The notes beneath the pieces are model-generated. The model worked only from the letters and a program-made list of their open reading frames with translations. It had not been told where the DNA came from and did no database searches. The position numbers and the translations under genes are program-made. Shown one piece after another: positions 49,505-58,812 of a stretch of DNA of 64,000 nt. Source of the stretch: SZUA-584 sp040768905 (lineage in GTDB: Bacteria > Bacillota > Clostridia > Christensenellales > SZUA-584). The DNA is taken from positions 1,054,001-1,118,000 of the forward strand of contig JAXGMA010000001.1 in the NCBI GenBank assembly GCA_040768905.1, in the 5' to 3' direction. Numbering within the stretch: the first letter of the stretch is position 1; each line of letters begins with the position of its first letter.

Positions 49505-50365
49505 TCAGGTCAATCCAAGGAGTTCACGAACCAGCCGGTCGCTCATCTTGATGGTGCCAACCAGCACCAGCGCGTTGAACGCGAACTCGGCTATATAGTT
49601 CCAGACGACGGTGACAGCCGACAGCGACGGGTCGCCCAGCGCGGGCGGGCTGGCGGCGAACACGCTGAAAATAACGCAGGCCACAACAATGATCAAGCCT
49701 TCCAGACAGATCGCGGCATACGATTTGAGGAAGGCTTTTCCCGTACTGCTGGACGGCTCCCCCGCAAACGCGGCCAGGGGAATGGGCGCGATTGCCGTCG
49801 CCAGATACAGCTTAAAAAACCTGCCATAGACCGACAGGATCATAATCAGGGACAGCACCCAAATGAACAGGCCGCCCAGCAGCGTCACCAGCCACAACGG
49901 AATGCTCTCAAAAAAACCGACCGCGTTGATCTTGGTGACGATCTCGGCGGGCAATGCCGCGGCGTTTGCCGCCGACAGCCCGGAGGCCGACAGGGCTGTG
50001 CTGATGCCGCCCTGGGTGATGCGGAATATGGCCATCATCAGATCGAGGCCATAGCTGACCGCGGCCTTTGCCAATACGAAGCGGATAAAGCATTTGACCG
50101 CGACTTCCGGCTTTTTGAGTTCGGTAAAGCTGCCCATCGTTTTAACAATGCCTATCACAAAGAACAAGACGAGCAGCGCGTAACCGATTGCCTTGAGCGC
50201 GCCGTTGATATCCACGATGACCGACCATATCCCGCCGCCCCGGAAGGCTTCGGGAGACATGGTCAGAAGCTGCCATATCTCGGCCAGCTTCGCGTTCCAG
50301 GTTTCCAGCGCCGCGTTCAGATTGTCAACGATCCAGTTTCCTGATCCCAATGCGCGCACCTCCAA
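49505..50365 (-). CDS. TrbL/VirB6-like conjugation channel protein
   Basis: The 286 residues have six or so membrane helices, among them G-Y-A-L-L-V-L-F-F-V-I-G-I-V-K-T, I-W-V-L-S-L-I-M-I-L-S-V-Y-G-R-F-F-K-L, and L-I-I-V-V-A-C-V-I-F-S-V-F. The central Y-G-R-F-F-K-L-Y-L-A-T-A-I-A-P-I-P is the conserved block of this family in Gram-positive elements. It forms the inner-membrane part of the DNA channel. It follows the VirB2-like gene by 58 bases. Confidence 0.85.
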   Translation of the reverse strand: MEVRALGSGNWIVDNLNAALETWNAKLAEIWQLLTMSPEAFRGGGIWSVIVDINGALKAIGYALLVLFFVIGIVKTMGSFTELKKPEVAVKCFIRFVLAKAAVSYGLDLMMAIFRITQGGISTALSASGLSAANAAALPAEIVTKINAVGFFESIPLWLVTLLGGLFIWVLSLIMILSVYGRFFKLYLATAIAPIPLAAFAGEPSSSTGKAFLKSYAAICLEGLIIVVACVIFSVFAASPPALGDPSLSAVTVVWNYIAEFAFNALVLVGTIKMSDRLVRELLGLT

Positions 50366-50423
50366 TCTATTGAAAATCCGGGAAGGGCGCGCCGCCCTCC
50401 CTGGTGGTGTGGAGCAGATATCA

Positions 50424-50726
50424 TCAGCCCGTGATAAGGGTCAGGATTTCCTTGGCGAAAGTAATCACGATCCCGCCCGCGACGGTCAGCATCCCATTGG
50501 CGCGCTGTGACGGATCGTGGCTCTTGAGGGAAAGCCCGATCTGAAGAATGCCGAATCCGAGCAAAATAATCCCTATGGCCCGAATGATGGAAAAAATGAA
50601 GTTGGAAAGGTTATTCACAACGGCAATGGGATCGTCCGCCGCGTAAGCGACGGAGGCGAAGCTGAAACACAGGAGCAGGGCGCAAAAGGCGGCGAATACC
50701 GTCCTTGCTTTTTTATTCATCTTCAT
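50424..50726 (-). CDS. VirB2/TrbC-like (Maff2-type) small membrane protein
   Basis: The 100 residues have a signal peptide (A-F-C-A-L-L-L-C-F-S-F-A-S-V-A-Y-A, cleavage near A-A-D) followed by two helices, I-I-R-A-I-G-I-I-L-L-G-F-G-I-L-Q-I-G and G-M-L-T-V-A-G-G-I-V-I-T-F-A-K. This is the pilin-like layout of TrbC/VirB2, and in these elements it is often called Maff2. It overlaps the VirD4 gene by 14 bases. Confidence 0.82.
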   Translation of the reverse strand: MKMNKKARTVFAAFCALLLCFSFASVAYAADDPIAVVNNLSNFIFSIIRAIGIILLGFGILQIGLSLKSHDPSQRANGMLTVAGGIVITFAKEILTLITG

Positions 50727-52452
50727 GCGGGTTCTCCTTCTCTGTTTCTGTTATTGGTATGGGTATAGGGGCAAGAAACGGGCGCCCATAGTACAGGCGC
50801 TTTTTGTGCGAATAGGGCGGCGCGCCGCTCATTGTGGTATAGGAGATGTTCGGATGGCTCATCAGGGGATATTTTTCGTCCATGCACGGCCGGGCGCCCC
50901 GGATGAGCAGGATGGCGCATCGATTGTCGAGCAAGCGCACCTCGTCGGGCGTCAACAGCTCTCTGCCCGTGATCTGCGTGTTGGTGGAATACGATCCCCG
51001 GCTGCCGTGGGTCTGGCCGTGTGTCCTGGTCTGGATACTGGCCTTACCCAGCGCGGTGCTGATGTATTTGTGTGTTTCCTGCTCGTTTCCCCCGAGGTAG
51101 AGGATCGTATCGCTGTTGCCCGGTATCGTTTCCCAGGAATCCTTGTAAATCGCCTTGATTTGGGCCATATTTTGGATCACCGTACAGGCTGAAATGTTTC
51201 TGGAGCGCATGGTGGCCAGCTCGCGAGTATAGCCCTCCAGCTTCACCGACGCGAATTCGTCGAGTATGAACCGCACATGCCGGGGCAGGCGGCCGCGATG
51301 GATTTGGTCGGCGCTGTAGTACAGGCACATGAACGCCTGCTGGTACAGCAGCGACACCAGGAAATTGAAGGTCGCGTGGTTGTCCGGTATTACGGCGAAC
51401 AGCGCGGCCTTTTCCTCGCCCAGCGACCACAGGTCCATCTCGTCCTCGCCGGTTATGCGCTGTATCTGCGGGATGTTGAACGGCGCCAGCCTGACGGCCA
51501 GCGATACCAAAATCGAGGAAGCCGTTTTGCCTTTAGCCTGGCGGTATACCTTGTACTGCTTGACGGCGATGTGTTCCGGGCCTGCCTCCCGCTCCAGCGC
51601 CTCGAACAGCATATCCAGCGCCGACATATATTCCTCGTCGTTTTCCCGCGCTTCGGCAAATGAAAGCATGCGGCATACCTGTGAAAAATTCTGTTCGTAC
51701 TCGGGGGCCTCATAGAACAGATAAAAGGCCAGCGCCTGGAGCAGCGCGGTTTCCGCCCGCGTCCAGAACGGATCGGTTTCGTGGCTTCTGGCCGGGGTGG
51801 TGGCGGTGACCAGGCAGTTCACCATGCGCATCACGTCGGTTTCGTCTTTGAGGTAGCGGAAGGGGTTGTACCCGTCCGAAGCTTCAAGGTTGACCAGGTT
51901 GAGCACGCGGATATCGTAACCCTGATCCTTGAGCAGGTTGCCCGTAGCATTCAGGATTTCCTGTTTGGGGTCGGTCACCACATAATTGGAATTGGCGCAG
52001 AGTATGGACGGCAGGCAGAAGCCCCTGGTCTTGGACGCGCCGCTGCCGCCGATGACCAGAATATTGAGATTGCGCTGGTGCCTGTAGCTGTCCATGCCCA
52101 GCCGGACATGCCGGGTCAGCGGGATGCTTTCCTTCTGCGCGAACATTGCGTTCACGCGGTGCGGGGACTCCCACCTGGCCGAGCCGTGTTCCTCTCCGTC
52201 GCGCGTCTGGCGCTGGGAAGACAGGTAAACGGCGACAGCGGTCATGTAGATTGCCGAACAGATGAGTATGGTTTTCAGGCTGTGATCCGTCCATGTGATC
52301 TGGAACGGGTTGCCCATCGCCTGGGTGAAGTTCGTTAAGAATTCGGGGAGGCCGCCGGACAGGGACTGGGCGGTCAGCAGCGAGAGCCATAGGACGGGAA
52401 TGTACAGAAAGGCGAATAAGAGGATGCTTTGTCCGGGTGAGTCGCGTTTCAT
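50713..52452 (-). CDS. virD4: VirD4/TraG-type coupling protein
   Basis: The 579 residues have two N-terminal membrane helices, then an ATPase domain with N-I-L-V-I-G-G-S-G-A-S-K-T-R-G at about residue 130 and a Walker B-like H-V-R-F-I-L-D-E-F-A-S-V-K-L-E-G. The Walker A has Ser where Gly precedes the Lys in the usual G-x-G-K-T/S. It brings relaxase-bound DNA to the secretion channel. It is 112 bases downstream of the pcfB-like gene on the same strand. Confidence 0.92.
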   Translation of the reverse strand: MKRDSPGQSILLFAFLYIPVLWLSLLTAQSLSGGLPEFLTNFTQAMGNPFQITWTDHSLKTILICSAIYMTAVAVYLSSQRQTRDGEEHGSARWESPHRVNAMFAQKESIPLTRHVRLGMDSYRHQRNLNILVIGGSGASKTRGFCLPSILCANSNYVVTDPKQEILNATGNLLKDQGYDIRVLNLVNLEASDGYNPFRYLKDETDVMRMVNCLVTATTPARSHETDPFWTRAETALLQALAFYLFYEAPEYEQNFSQVCRMLSFAEARENDEEYMSALDMLFEALEREAGPEHIAVKQYKVYRQAKGKTASSILVSLAVRLAPFNIPQIQRITGEDEMDLWSLGEEKAALFAVIPDNHATFNFLVSLLYQQAFMCLYYSADQIHRGRLPRHVRFILDEFASVKLEGYTRELATMRSRNISACTVIQNMAQIKAIYKDSWETIPGNSDTILYLGGNEQETHKYISTALGKASIQTRTHGQTHGSRGSYSTNTQITGRELLTPDEVRLLDNRCAILLIRGARPCMDEKYPLMSHPNISYTTMSGAPPYSHKKRLYYGRPFLAPIPIPITETEKENPHEDE

Positions 52453-52564
52453 GGTTCATCCCTTTCATTTTTGGATTTGAAAGAAACAAGCCATTTTTAA
52501 TGCTCATGAACAAAAAAATCGGCCCCGGCCGGCGTGACCGCCAACCGGAGCCGCAGGCATGATA

Positions 52565-53158
52565 TTACCTGCCTTTTCCCTTGACGCGGGCCTTGGGCTT
52601 TGCGTCCTGCTGCTTGATGGCCTTGTCAAACGTTTCCAGCTTGGCCGTAACGGACGGTTTTTCACTCGTCCTGCTGCTGTTGTTTTGCGAAGTCGATTTG
52701 TCCCTGGAGTTTTTGGAGCTTGACCGTGACGGAGAATCTTTTTTTTTGCCCGTATCCTGCTCATGCTCCGACGCTTCGGCACCCTTTTCCGGCTTGAAGC
52801 CAATGGCTTCAAAGATCACATTCGCGCGCTCGATCTCGGTGACAGGCAGCATCAGGTCTATGATATTGGATTTTCCGCGGCGATTTCCTACGCCCGCGTA
52901 AAGGATTTTCCGGGGCCTTGACAGTTTTTCAAACTGCCGGAACTGTTCTTTGGGCATGGGGATCACGCGCAGGTCGCGCGTGTTCTGAAGCAGCTTTTTG
53001 ACGCTCTTTCTCCCATAGACAACTTTGTTGTTCTGGCGCATGGCCAGCAGGAATGCCGCCACGTTCTTTACCAGCGAGCCTGTCAGCCGCAAAGCGATAT
53101 CACCGCCCGTCAAAGCGATCCGCATCACCTGTTCGGCGGCGTCACCTTCGTTTGCCAT
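52565..53158 (-). CDS. PcfB-family (DUF3801) conjugation protein
   Basis: The 197 residues have an N-terminal part with A-L-T-G-G-D-I-A-L-R-L-T-G-S-L-V-K-N-V-A-A-F-L and K-Q-N-T-R-like R-D-L-R-V-I-P-M-P, typical of PcfB/DUF3801, then a low-complexity Lys/Ser tail (residues 130-197), probably disordered and DNA- or protein-binding. In pCF10, PcfB works with the relaxosome. The start overlaps the relaxase by 17 bases. Confidence 0.83.
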   Translation of the reverse strand: MANEGDAAEQVMRIALTGGDIALRLTGSLVKNVAAFLLAMRQNNKVVYGRKSVKKLLQNTRDLRVIPMPKEQFRQFEKLSRPRKILYAGVGNRRGKSNIIDLMLPVTEIERANVIFEAIGFKPEKGAEASEHEQDTGKKKDSPSRSSSKNSRDKSTSQNNSSRTSEKPSVTAKLETFDKAIKQQDAKPKARVKGKGR

Positions 53159-54548
53159 GTTCTTTCGTCACCTCTCTTTCCTTCGGAATACTGGACGCGA
53201 TGTCTTTCTCCATACGGGGCGTCCGTTCCCGTATGGCCTGGCACAGGGAGATTTCTTTCCTGACGGCTCTGATCTCGCCGTTGATGTCCGCAATGTCCTG
53301 ATATGTTTTTGCCTTTTCCCGCGAGAGCTGTTCCCTTGATATGCCGCAGCCGTCCAGCAGCGCGGCCGCGTCCATGAACAGGGTGAACTCATCCTCCGTG
53401 CCTGTACAGCCGGAGGCATAGAGCTCTTTGGCCGGACGCAACGCCTGTTCCGTGGCCAGGGCGTCATACAGCGGCTTGCGTTTTTTCTTGCCGGCATTGA
53501 GGATGGTACGCCGCTTGGTTAACGCGGCCAGCTTTATTTCGGCCTGGGATTGATAGGCGGATAGCTGCGTTTCGGACTCGATGCCGTTTACCCGCAGGAA
53601 GCGGAACTGCTCTTTGTATTGCTCAAACTTCATGAGCTCCTGCTTTAAGCGCGGAGTCATCCGGGGTGGGTACTCCTGCTTCCTGATCTTGCCGAGCAGA
53701 TACAGGTAGTGGACATACAGGCCCATAAATCCCGACAGCCTGGTTTTAGGCCGAAAGGGTGCGTAGGGCCGATGGATCGCCGCAGCCGGCCGCAAACCGG
53801 CTTCAGCGGCTTCAAGCCGCCCTTCAATGGCGGCGCGGATGCCGTCCTCCGTGAATAGCGTATTCTTCCGGCCCGGACGGATGAAGTTTTCCGTGCCCCG
53901 CAATCGAAACGAGAGGTATTTGCCATGCTTGACTTCATAGCCCATGTGTTCCATGAGCATGAGGAAATGGCCGTAACCGGCAGCCTGGCCGATGGCCAGC
54001 CGGAGATCCGCATCCAGCATGCCGGCATAGGTCGGCTGGCCTTTCTTCTCCCGCAGCCATTCGGCATAGGTCACGGCCTGGGCGGTTTCACCGCGTATAA
54101 TGACCGACAGGCCGTACTCTCTGCACAGCCGGTCGGAGAGCCCGCGTATCTGCTCATAATATGTTTTGGCATTGGAGTGGTACTTTTCGCGGGTGTATTT
54201 ATTGACCGAATTGAAACAAATATGCGCGTGGACATGGTCTTTATCGACATGGACGCCGATCACCGCCTCATAGCCCCAAAGGTGTTCTTCACAGAACCTC
54301 CGCGCGATCTCCAGCGCCTGCTCCGGCCGGATTTCTCCCGGCGCGAAGGACTGGATGATGTGGTAGCACTGTACGCCGTCCGTCTTGCCGGCGTCAATCT
54401 TGGTCTGCTTCATGGCGAGATAAGGTGCCCGCTCCGTTACGTTGTGATAGGCCGTGAAGATTCTATCGTCCGTTTTATCGCCATTGAGCACATAGTTTAT
54501 CAGCACATCCGGCCGGGCGCGGCGGGCAAGAATTTTAGTAACCGCCAT
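53142..54548 (-). CDS. MobP-type relaxase
   Basis: The 468 residues begin MAVTKILARRARPDVLINYV, the start seen in Tn1549-like relaxases. The nicking tyrosine is probably Tyr19, and the metal histidines are His105, His107 and His109 in H-V-D-K-D-H-V-H-A-H-I-C-F-N. The C-terminal half is helical with charged coiled coils. It cuts one strand at oriT and leads it into the recipient. The start shares a base with the upstream stop (TAATG), so it is coupled to the mobC-like gene. Confidence 0.92.
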   Translation of the reverse strand: MAVTKILARRARPDVLINYVLNGDKTDDRIFTAYHNVTERAPYLAMKQTKIDAGKTDGVQCYHIIQSFAPGEIRPEQALEIARRFCEEHLWGYEAVIGVHVDKDHVHAHICFNSVNKYTREKYHSNAKTYYEQIRGLSDRLCREYGLSVIIRGETAQAVTYAEWLREKKGQPTYAGMLDADLRLAIGQAAGYGHFLMLMEHMGYEVKHGKYLSFRLRGTENFIRPGRKNTLFTEDGIRAAIEGRLEAAEAGLRPAAAIHRPYAPFRPKTRLSGFMGLYVHYLYLLGKIRKQEYPPRMTPRLKQELMKFEQYKEQFRFLRVNGIESETQLSAYQSQAEIKLAALTKRRTILNAGKKKRKPLYDALATEQALRPAKELYASGCTGTEDEFTLFMDAAALLDGCGISREQLSREKAKTYQDIADINGEIRAVRKEISLCQAIRERTPRMEKDIASSIPKEREVTKEHGKRR

Positions 54549-54865
54549 TATCCTGACTCCACGCTTTCCATGAGCGCGTACACCTTCTGGAGCAGGAACA
54601 ACGCCTGTGCCGCCGCGCTGTCGGGATCGGTCATCCCCGCGTTGCAGGCTCGGGCGATCTGGTTGATGTTCGTGCCGATGCGGTTGATCTCCACATAGAG
54701 TTCATGGATGGCTTCGGGCGGCCGGGCACTGACCGGCTTATCCAGTATAAGCCGCCGCAGGTAGGCGCTTTTGGACAGACCGCATTGTTTTGCTTTCCCT
54801 TTTAGCGCCTGCGTTTCTTTTTCGCTCAGGCGCAGACATATTTCATATGCTTTTTTCGTGGTCAT
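54548..54865 (-). CDS. MobC-like relaxosome accessory protein
   Basis: ATG 54865 after AAGGAAGG gives 105 residues; upstream codons to 54988 belong to the likely oriT. It has an N-terminal ribbon-helix-helix region (I-C-L-R-L-S-E-K-E-T-Q-A-L-K-G-K-A-K-Q-C-G, then S-K-S-A-Y-L-R-R-L-I) and the MobC block E-I-N-R-I-G-T-N-I-N-Q-I-A-R at about residue 66. It probably bends oriT DNA and recruits the relaxase. Confidence 0.88.
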   Translation of the reverse strand: MTTKKAYEICLRLSEKETQALKGKAKQCGLSKSAYLRRLILDKPVSARPPEAIHELYVEINRIGTNINQIARACNAGMTDPDSAAAQALFLLQKVYALMESVESG

Positions 54866-55273
54866 CACCTTCCTTCCTGGCGGCTCAAGCCGCAAAAACA
54901 CCGCACTGGAGGGCGGCATACGGGTCGGGGTGTCCCCGCAAGCGCGCAAAAGATATCTTTGCGCTATGCTTGCGACGACTGCGCCCACGGGCGCTGTCGT
55001 CCGGCCCGCGAACGGGCCTTCTGTTTGGAATGCGGAAGGAAGGCTAAAGCCTTCCTGATCTCGTTTGTTAGGCTTTCAAAAAGAAAAATGAGGGCTGAGA
55101 AAAAACCAGGGTTTTCGCTGAAATAGCGAGCTGTATGGGTAGGCGCCCAAACAGGCGCGCAGATTTGCGGAAAAGCAAGAAAACAGGCGCCCATTCAGGC
55201 GCCCTACGGCTGTATTCCCAGGAAGTAAGTTCCTGTACGCAAATACGGCGGGACTTACTTCGTTTGGCTATGG
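54866..55273. other. Probable oriT region
   Basis: This gene-free stretch lies directly upstream of mobC and the relaxase, the usual place for oriT. It contains GCGCAAA (54944-54950) with TTTGCGC (54958-54964), a GGGG-TGT-CCCC hairpin at about 54927-54937, two 19-bp repeats at 55141-55159 and 55185-55203, and the inverted pair AAGTAAGTTCC (55223-55233) and GGGACTTACTT (55250-55260). The nic site itself cannot be assigned. Confidence 0.6.
55141..55203. repeat. Two 19-bp AGGCGC-based repeats
   Basis: AGGCGCCCAAACAGGCGCG (55141) and AGGCGCCCATTCAGGCGCC (55185) are 44 bp apart. Each holds two AGGCGC units 12 bp apart, giving four evenly arranged half-sites, as expected for a relaxosome or replication protein. 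Confidence 0.65.
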
Positions 55274-55468
55274 TTATTCAGACTTGCGTTCATCCCTGGG
55301 CGTAAACAGCCGGACACCGGAATCCGGCCTGGGCGCTTCGCCGCCCGCCGCCTCCCAACCTGCTTTGAAGGACGTCCGTACCATGCCGAATAATGATGTT
55401 TCGACCTCGTCATATGCGTCCTGGTCAAGAAAATCGCTGAATGCCTTTTCAAATTTGTCTGTTTCCAT
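55274..55468 (-). CDS. Small hypothetical protein
   Basis: ATG 55468 is eight bases after GGAGG and gives 64 residues: M-E-T-D-K-F-E-K-A-F-S-D-F-L-D-Q-D-A-Y-D-E-V-E-T and W-E-A-A-G-G-E. It is acidic and helical with no cysteine or membrane segment. It precedes the oriT region and could be co-transcribed with the polymerase gene upstream, 72 bp away. Acidic small proteins here are sometimes antirestriction-type, but nothing proves it. Confidence 0.55.
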   Translation of the reverse strand: METDKFEKAFSDFLDQDAYDEVETSLFGMVRTSFKAGWEAAGGEAPRPDSGVRLFTPRDERKSE

Positions 55469-55540
55469 TCGCTTGCCTCCTTTCGCAAGCAGCACAATAC
55501 CGCATTCCGCGAAGGAAAGCTATCCCTATTTGCCGAACAG

Positions 55541-56815
55541 TCAGGCATCCTTATTTGGTTCGTCGTTTTCGTGAGCATCCCCATCGTCCAGGCCAAGATC
55601 GTTTTTCATCAGGTTGGCATGAGAGATGCTTTTCGCTCCGTACCTTTGCCGGATGCTATCTACCGCTGCCTCCAACCGTTCCTGCCGTTCTCTTGATTGC
55701 TGCTCCTGCTCGAACAGGCATAGCTGGCTGGACGCCTGATCCGCAGGCGTCAGCTTCTGCGCGGTCACGGTCAGCATGCGGATGGGCTTGCCCGCGGGCC
55801 ACGAGGAGTGGATCAGCGCCAAGGCTTCTTTGAACAGGTCGGCGGCCAGCCATGTGGGAGGCGCGGTGCCTTTCTGCCTGGTAATGGACTTGAGGCCGGT
55901 GTCCTTGATCGTTACCTGCACCGAGCCGCATTTCATATTGGCTTTGCGCATCCGGGTGGATACCATGTCGCACAGCGCGATGAGCGCGGTACGGATATCG
56001 TCCGCCGACAGCAGGTCGCGTTTGAACGTCCTGCTGTTGCCAATGGACTTGGGTGGATCGCAGTCAACAGTATAGCGCACAGGGGCGTCATCCAAACCGT
56101 TGGCGTATGTCCATAAGGTTTCGCCCATGCTGTCCAGCTTGTATCTCAGTCTGTCAACGCTGGCGCCCGCCAAGTCGCCTATGGTTTCAATATGCAGGGA
56201 ACGGAGCTTCTCCCGCACTGATTTGCCCACCATCAGAAGAGACGACACCGGCAACGGCCAGACCACTTGTTTATAGTTCTCGCGGGTGATGTGCAGCACG
56301 GCGTTGGAGGGCGCGGTATCGGAGGCTAACTTTGCAAATATCTTGTTCCAGGATATCCCCACCGATATGGTCACTTTGATTTCCCTGCATATCCGCTCCC
56401 GTATTTCGTTTGCCGCTTTCAGCCCATCTTCGCCGAACGGGCGCAGGCAGCCGGTCATGTCGAGGAAACTCTCGTCGATACCACCGCGCTCCACCTGGGG
56501 GCTGTACTGTTCGTAGATGGCGTTGATCTTTTCGCAGTATTCCCGGTATAGATGATGCCGCGCGGGGCGCAGCACAAGGTCGGGGCATTTCTGTTTGGCC
56601 TGCCAGATGGTTTCGGCGGTCTTGACGCCTTTGGCCTTCGCCAGTTCATTTTTAGCCAAAATGATGCCCCGGCGGCTTTCGGGATCGCCGCAGACCGCCA
56701 TAGGCACTTTCTTCAGTTCGGGGTACAGAACTTCCTCCACGCTGGCGAAAAACCCATTATTATCGCAGTGGAAGATGATCCTGTCCTGCATAGGCACGGC
56801 CATCTTTTTATCCAT
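55541..56815 (-). CDS. Y-family DNA polymerase (DinB/UmuC-like)
   Basis: The 424 residues have catalytic Asp18 in I-F-H-C-D-N-N-G-F-F-A-S-V-E, and the second acidic pair in G-G-I-D-E-S-F-L-D-M-T near residue 113. The thumb region has L-L-M-V-G-K-S-V-R-E-K-L and I-G-D-L-A-G-A-S-V-D, and the little finger domain has G-N-S-R-T-F-K-R-D-L. Its task is translesion synthesis; on mobile elements it raises tolerance of DNA damage after transfer. The ATG lacks a clear ribosome site; M5 or M9 could be used. Confidence 0.92.
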   Translation of the reverse strand: MDKKMAVPMQDRIIFHCDNNGFFASVEEVLYPELKKVPMAVCGDPESRRGIILAKNELAKAKGVKTAETIWQAKQKCPDLVLRPARHHLYREYCEKINAIYEQYSPQVERGGIDESFLDMTGCLRPFGEDGLKAANEIRERICREIKVTISVGISWNKIFAKLASDTAPSNAVLHITRENYKQVVWPLPVSSLLMVGKSVREKLRSLHIETIGDLAGASVDRLRYKLDSMGETLWTYANGLDDAPVRYTVDCDPPKSIGNSRTFKRDLLSADDIRTALIALCDMVSTRMRKANMKCGSVQVTIKDTGLKSITRQKGTAPPTWLAADLFKEALALIHSSWPAGKPIRMLTVTAQKLTPADQASSQLCLFEQEQQSRERQERLEAAVDSIRQRYGAKSISHANLMKNDLGLDDGDAHENDEPNKDA

Positions 56816-56875
56816 CCGCAGTCATGTTTATTGCATATATTATATCCCAAATACGCCGGAACGGGAACACGCGTA

Positions 56876-58075
56876 TTAACGGCCAGAGCGCCTTTGCTCC
56901 TGGTTTATCGCGTGAATTCTTGACGCAATCTGCCTGCTCATGCGGTAATCACCGCGGCAGGAGAGCATATCAAAATCACGCGCGCGCAGGAACATCATGG
57001 ACTCCTGCCATCCGGCAAGGCGGGTCACACCGGCCTCTTTCACATATTCCTGAGAAGGAAACGGCTCGCCAGTAGGGTGGCGGAACACCAGTTGCGGCTG
57101 ATCGGGGTTCCCATTCAGGCAGGTCATGTCGCCCACATACAATGGTTCTTCGTGGATATCGTTCACGCCGATGGGATCGCCGCAGAATCCGGCGAAGCTG
57201 CCCATATTGTGGCTGAACAGATAATACTGATCCTGCTCACCACCGGCCTTTTCAAGTATCTTCCCGATGCCGCACAGAAGCTTTTGCGTCTGCGTGACGG
57301 CCAGACTATCCTGCTCCTGATTGACAAACCGCATAATGTCGGCCGCTTCGCTTTCGGGGGAACGGTGTTCCACGGGGACATCACTCACGTCCAGCGCCGA
57401 ATGATCGGCGATGTATGCTGCATACCGCGCATATTCATATCCTTCAGGGGAAACACATATTGCTTCTTTGCGATCCGTCGTGCGAATCAACGCGCAGTCC
57501 CACACTTGACCGTCATATGTCAGGTCAGCATTTTCCTGCACGAACCCCCAATCGAATAACAGGTTTTCCCGGAAGATATCGTACAAGGCCGGGGACAGCA
57601 CGATGGTCTTTATAACCCGAAGCTGTTTCTTTTCATCCTGATGGTCGGCATAGTTCTGCAGTTCCTGTATGTTGATAGCTTTACGCAGAAACACCGCGGC
57701 AGGGGGTGCGCTTTTACGATCATCATCGCGTGTATTCTCATCGCCAAACACCATATCGTCCAGCATAGTGCGGGCAGCCAGATACGGCGAGCATTCCCTG
57801 CAGGACAACGTGAGCGATTCCCAATATCCATATACGCTGTCCAATGGATGAGGATTTTGGGACAGACAGGCGATTTCCTCCGATGAAAAATGCTCATGCA
57901 GTTTTATGAGCGCCCCATAGATTTCTTTGATAACGGAAATTTCATTGGCATGTGCCATAATATCCGGCGCGCTCCATCCGTCTACTTTTTTACAAAACGC
58001 CTCGTAATCGGCGGATACGTTCGCTAAAAACCTTCTCTGTTTTTCCGGCGTCAGTTCATATATGTCAGCGTTCAT
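56876..58075 (-). CDS. DUF3848-like protein of the ICE
   Basis: The 399 residues have an N-terminal region (L-T-P-E-K-Q-R-R-F-L-A-N-V-S-A-D-Y-E-A-F and A-H-A-N-E-I-S-V-I-K-E-I-Y) resembling DUF3848-type proteins of clostridial elements, a central alpha-beta part, and a C-terminal domain with G-S-F-A-G-F-C-G-D-P-I-G. No catalytic motif is evident. It overlaps the methyltransferase stop by four bases (ATGA), so the two are coupled; a role in DNA modification or antirestriction is possible. Confidence 0.55.
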   Translation of the reverse strand: MNADIYELTPEKQRRFLANVSADYEAFCKKVDGWSAPDIMAHANEISVIKEIYGALIKLHEHFSSEEIACLSQNPHPLDSVYGYWESLTLSCRECSPYLAARTMLDDMVFGDENTRDDDRKSAPPAAVFLRKAINIQELQNYADHQDEKKQLRVIKTIVLSPALYDIFRENLLFDWGFVQENADLTYDGQVWDCALIRTTDRKEAICVSPEGYEYARYAAYIADHSALDVSDVPVEHRSPESEAADIMRFVNQEQDSLAVTQTQKLLCGIGKILEKAGGEQDQYYLFSHNMGSFAGFCGDPIGVNDIHEEPLYVGDMTCLNGNPDQPQLVFRHPTGEPFPSQEYVKEAGVTRLAGWQESMMFLRARDFDMLSCRGDYRMSRQIASRIHAINQEQRRSGR

Positions 58076-58812
58076 AGGCTATCTCCCTTCCGCAAGTGCG
58101 CTTCGATCCGTTCCTTTGCCAGCTTTGCGTATTGCTCCGACACCTCGATGCCCACGGCGAGGTATCCTTCCAGCACGGCGGCCAGCACAGTGGTGCCGGA
58201 ACCGGCGAAGGGATCGAGGAGCAGGCCGCCCGGCTCCACGATCTTCACAACATCCCGCATCAGCGCCAGCGGTTTTTCTGTCAGATGGATGCGCTGCTGT
58301 GGATTGCCGTGCTTGAACACGCCGGGCAAACAAGGTACGGGGCGGTCTACCGGCATGGGGCCGTTGGAACCCCATACGATATATTCGGATTGCTGACGGA
58401 ACCGGCCTTTCTGTGGCCGTGAGTTGCCCTTGTCCCACACTGCGCAGCCGCGCCAGATCCAGCCCGCCCATTGCAGTGCGTCGGTTAAAGCGGGATACTG
58501 CCGCCAGTCAATGAACACGCAGACCGGCGCGCCTTCCTTGCATACCTTCCGCGCGTCGGAAAGCCATTCGGCGGCCCAGCGCGTCCACGACCGCTGATCT
58601 TTGGCGTCGCCCTCAAAGGCGGGCGGGGCGCCCACGCCCATGCTGGAGTATTTTTCGGTCGTGGACTTGTTTTTTTCGGCCGGTGTCCTGCCGCCCGAAG
58701 CATAGGGTGGGTCTGTGATGATGGCGTCAAAGGTGTTGGGCGCAAAGGCTGATATGAGTTTTAAGGCGTCGCCGCGGATGATTTCCCACGGCTTGCCTGC
58801 TGCGTCCTTCAT
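58072..58812 (-). CDS. DNA adenine/cytosine-N4 methyltransferase (beta class)
   Basis: ATG 58812 after AAGGAG gives 246 residues; the upstream extension to 58986 is unlike the family. The catalytic motif D-P-P-Y in I-I-T-D-P-P-Y-A-S-G-G lies near residue 37, and the SAM-binding motif D-P-F-A-G-S-G-T-T near residue 208, so the motif order (IV before I) is that of beta-class N6-adenine or N4-cytosine enzymes. There is no restriction endonuclease beside it, so it is a solitary methyltransferase that probably protects the element from host restriction. Confidence 0.92.
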   Translation of the reverse strand: MKDAAGKPWEIIRGDALKLISAFAPNTFDAIITDPPYASGGRTPAEKNKSTTEKYSSMGVGAPPAFEGDAKDQRSWTRWAAEWLSDARKVCKEGAPVCVFIDWRQYPALTDALQWAGWIWRGCAVWDKGNSRPQKGRFRQQSEYIVWGSNGPMPVDRPVPCLPGVFKHGNPQQRIHLTEKPLALMRDVVKIVEPGGLLLDPFAGSGTTVLAAVLEGYLAVGIEVSEQYAKLAKERIEAHLRKGDSL

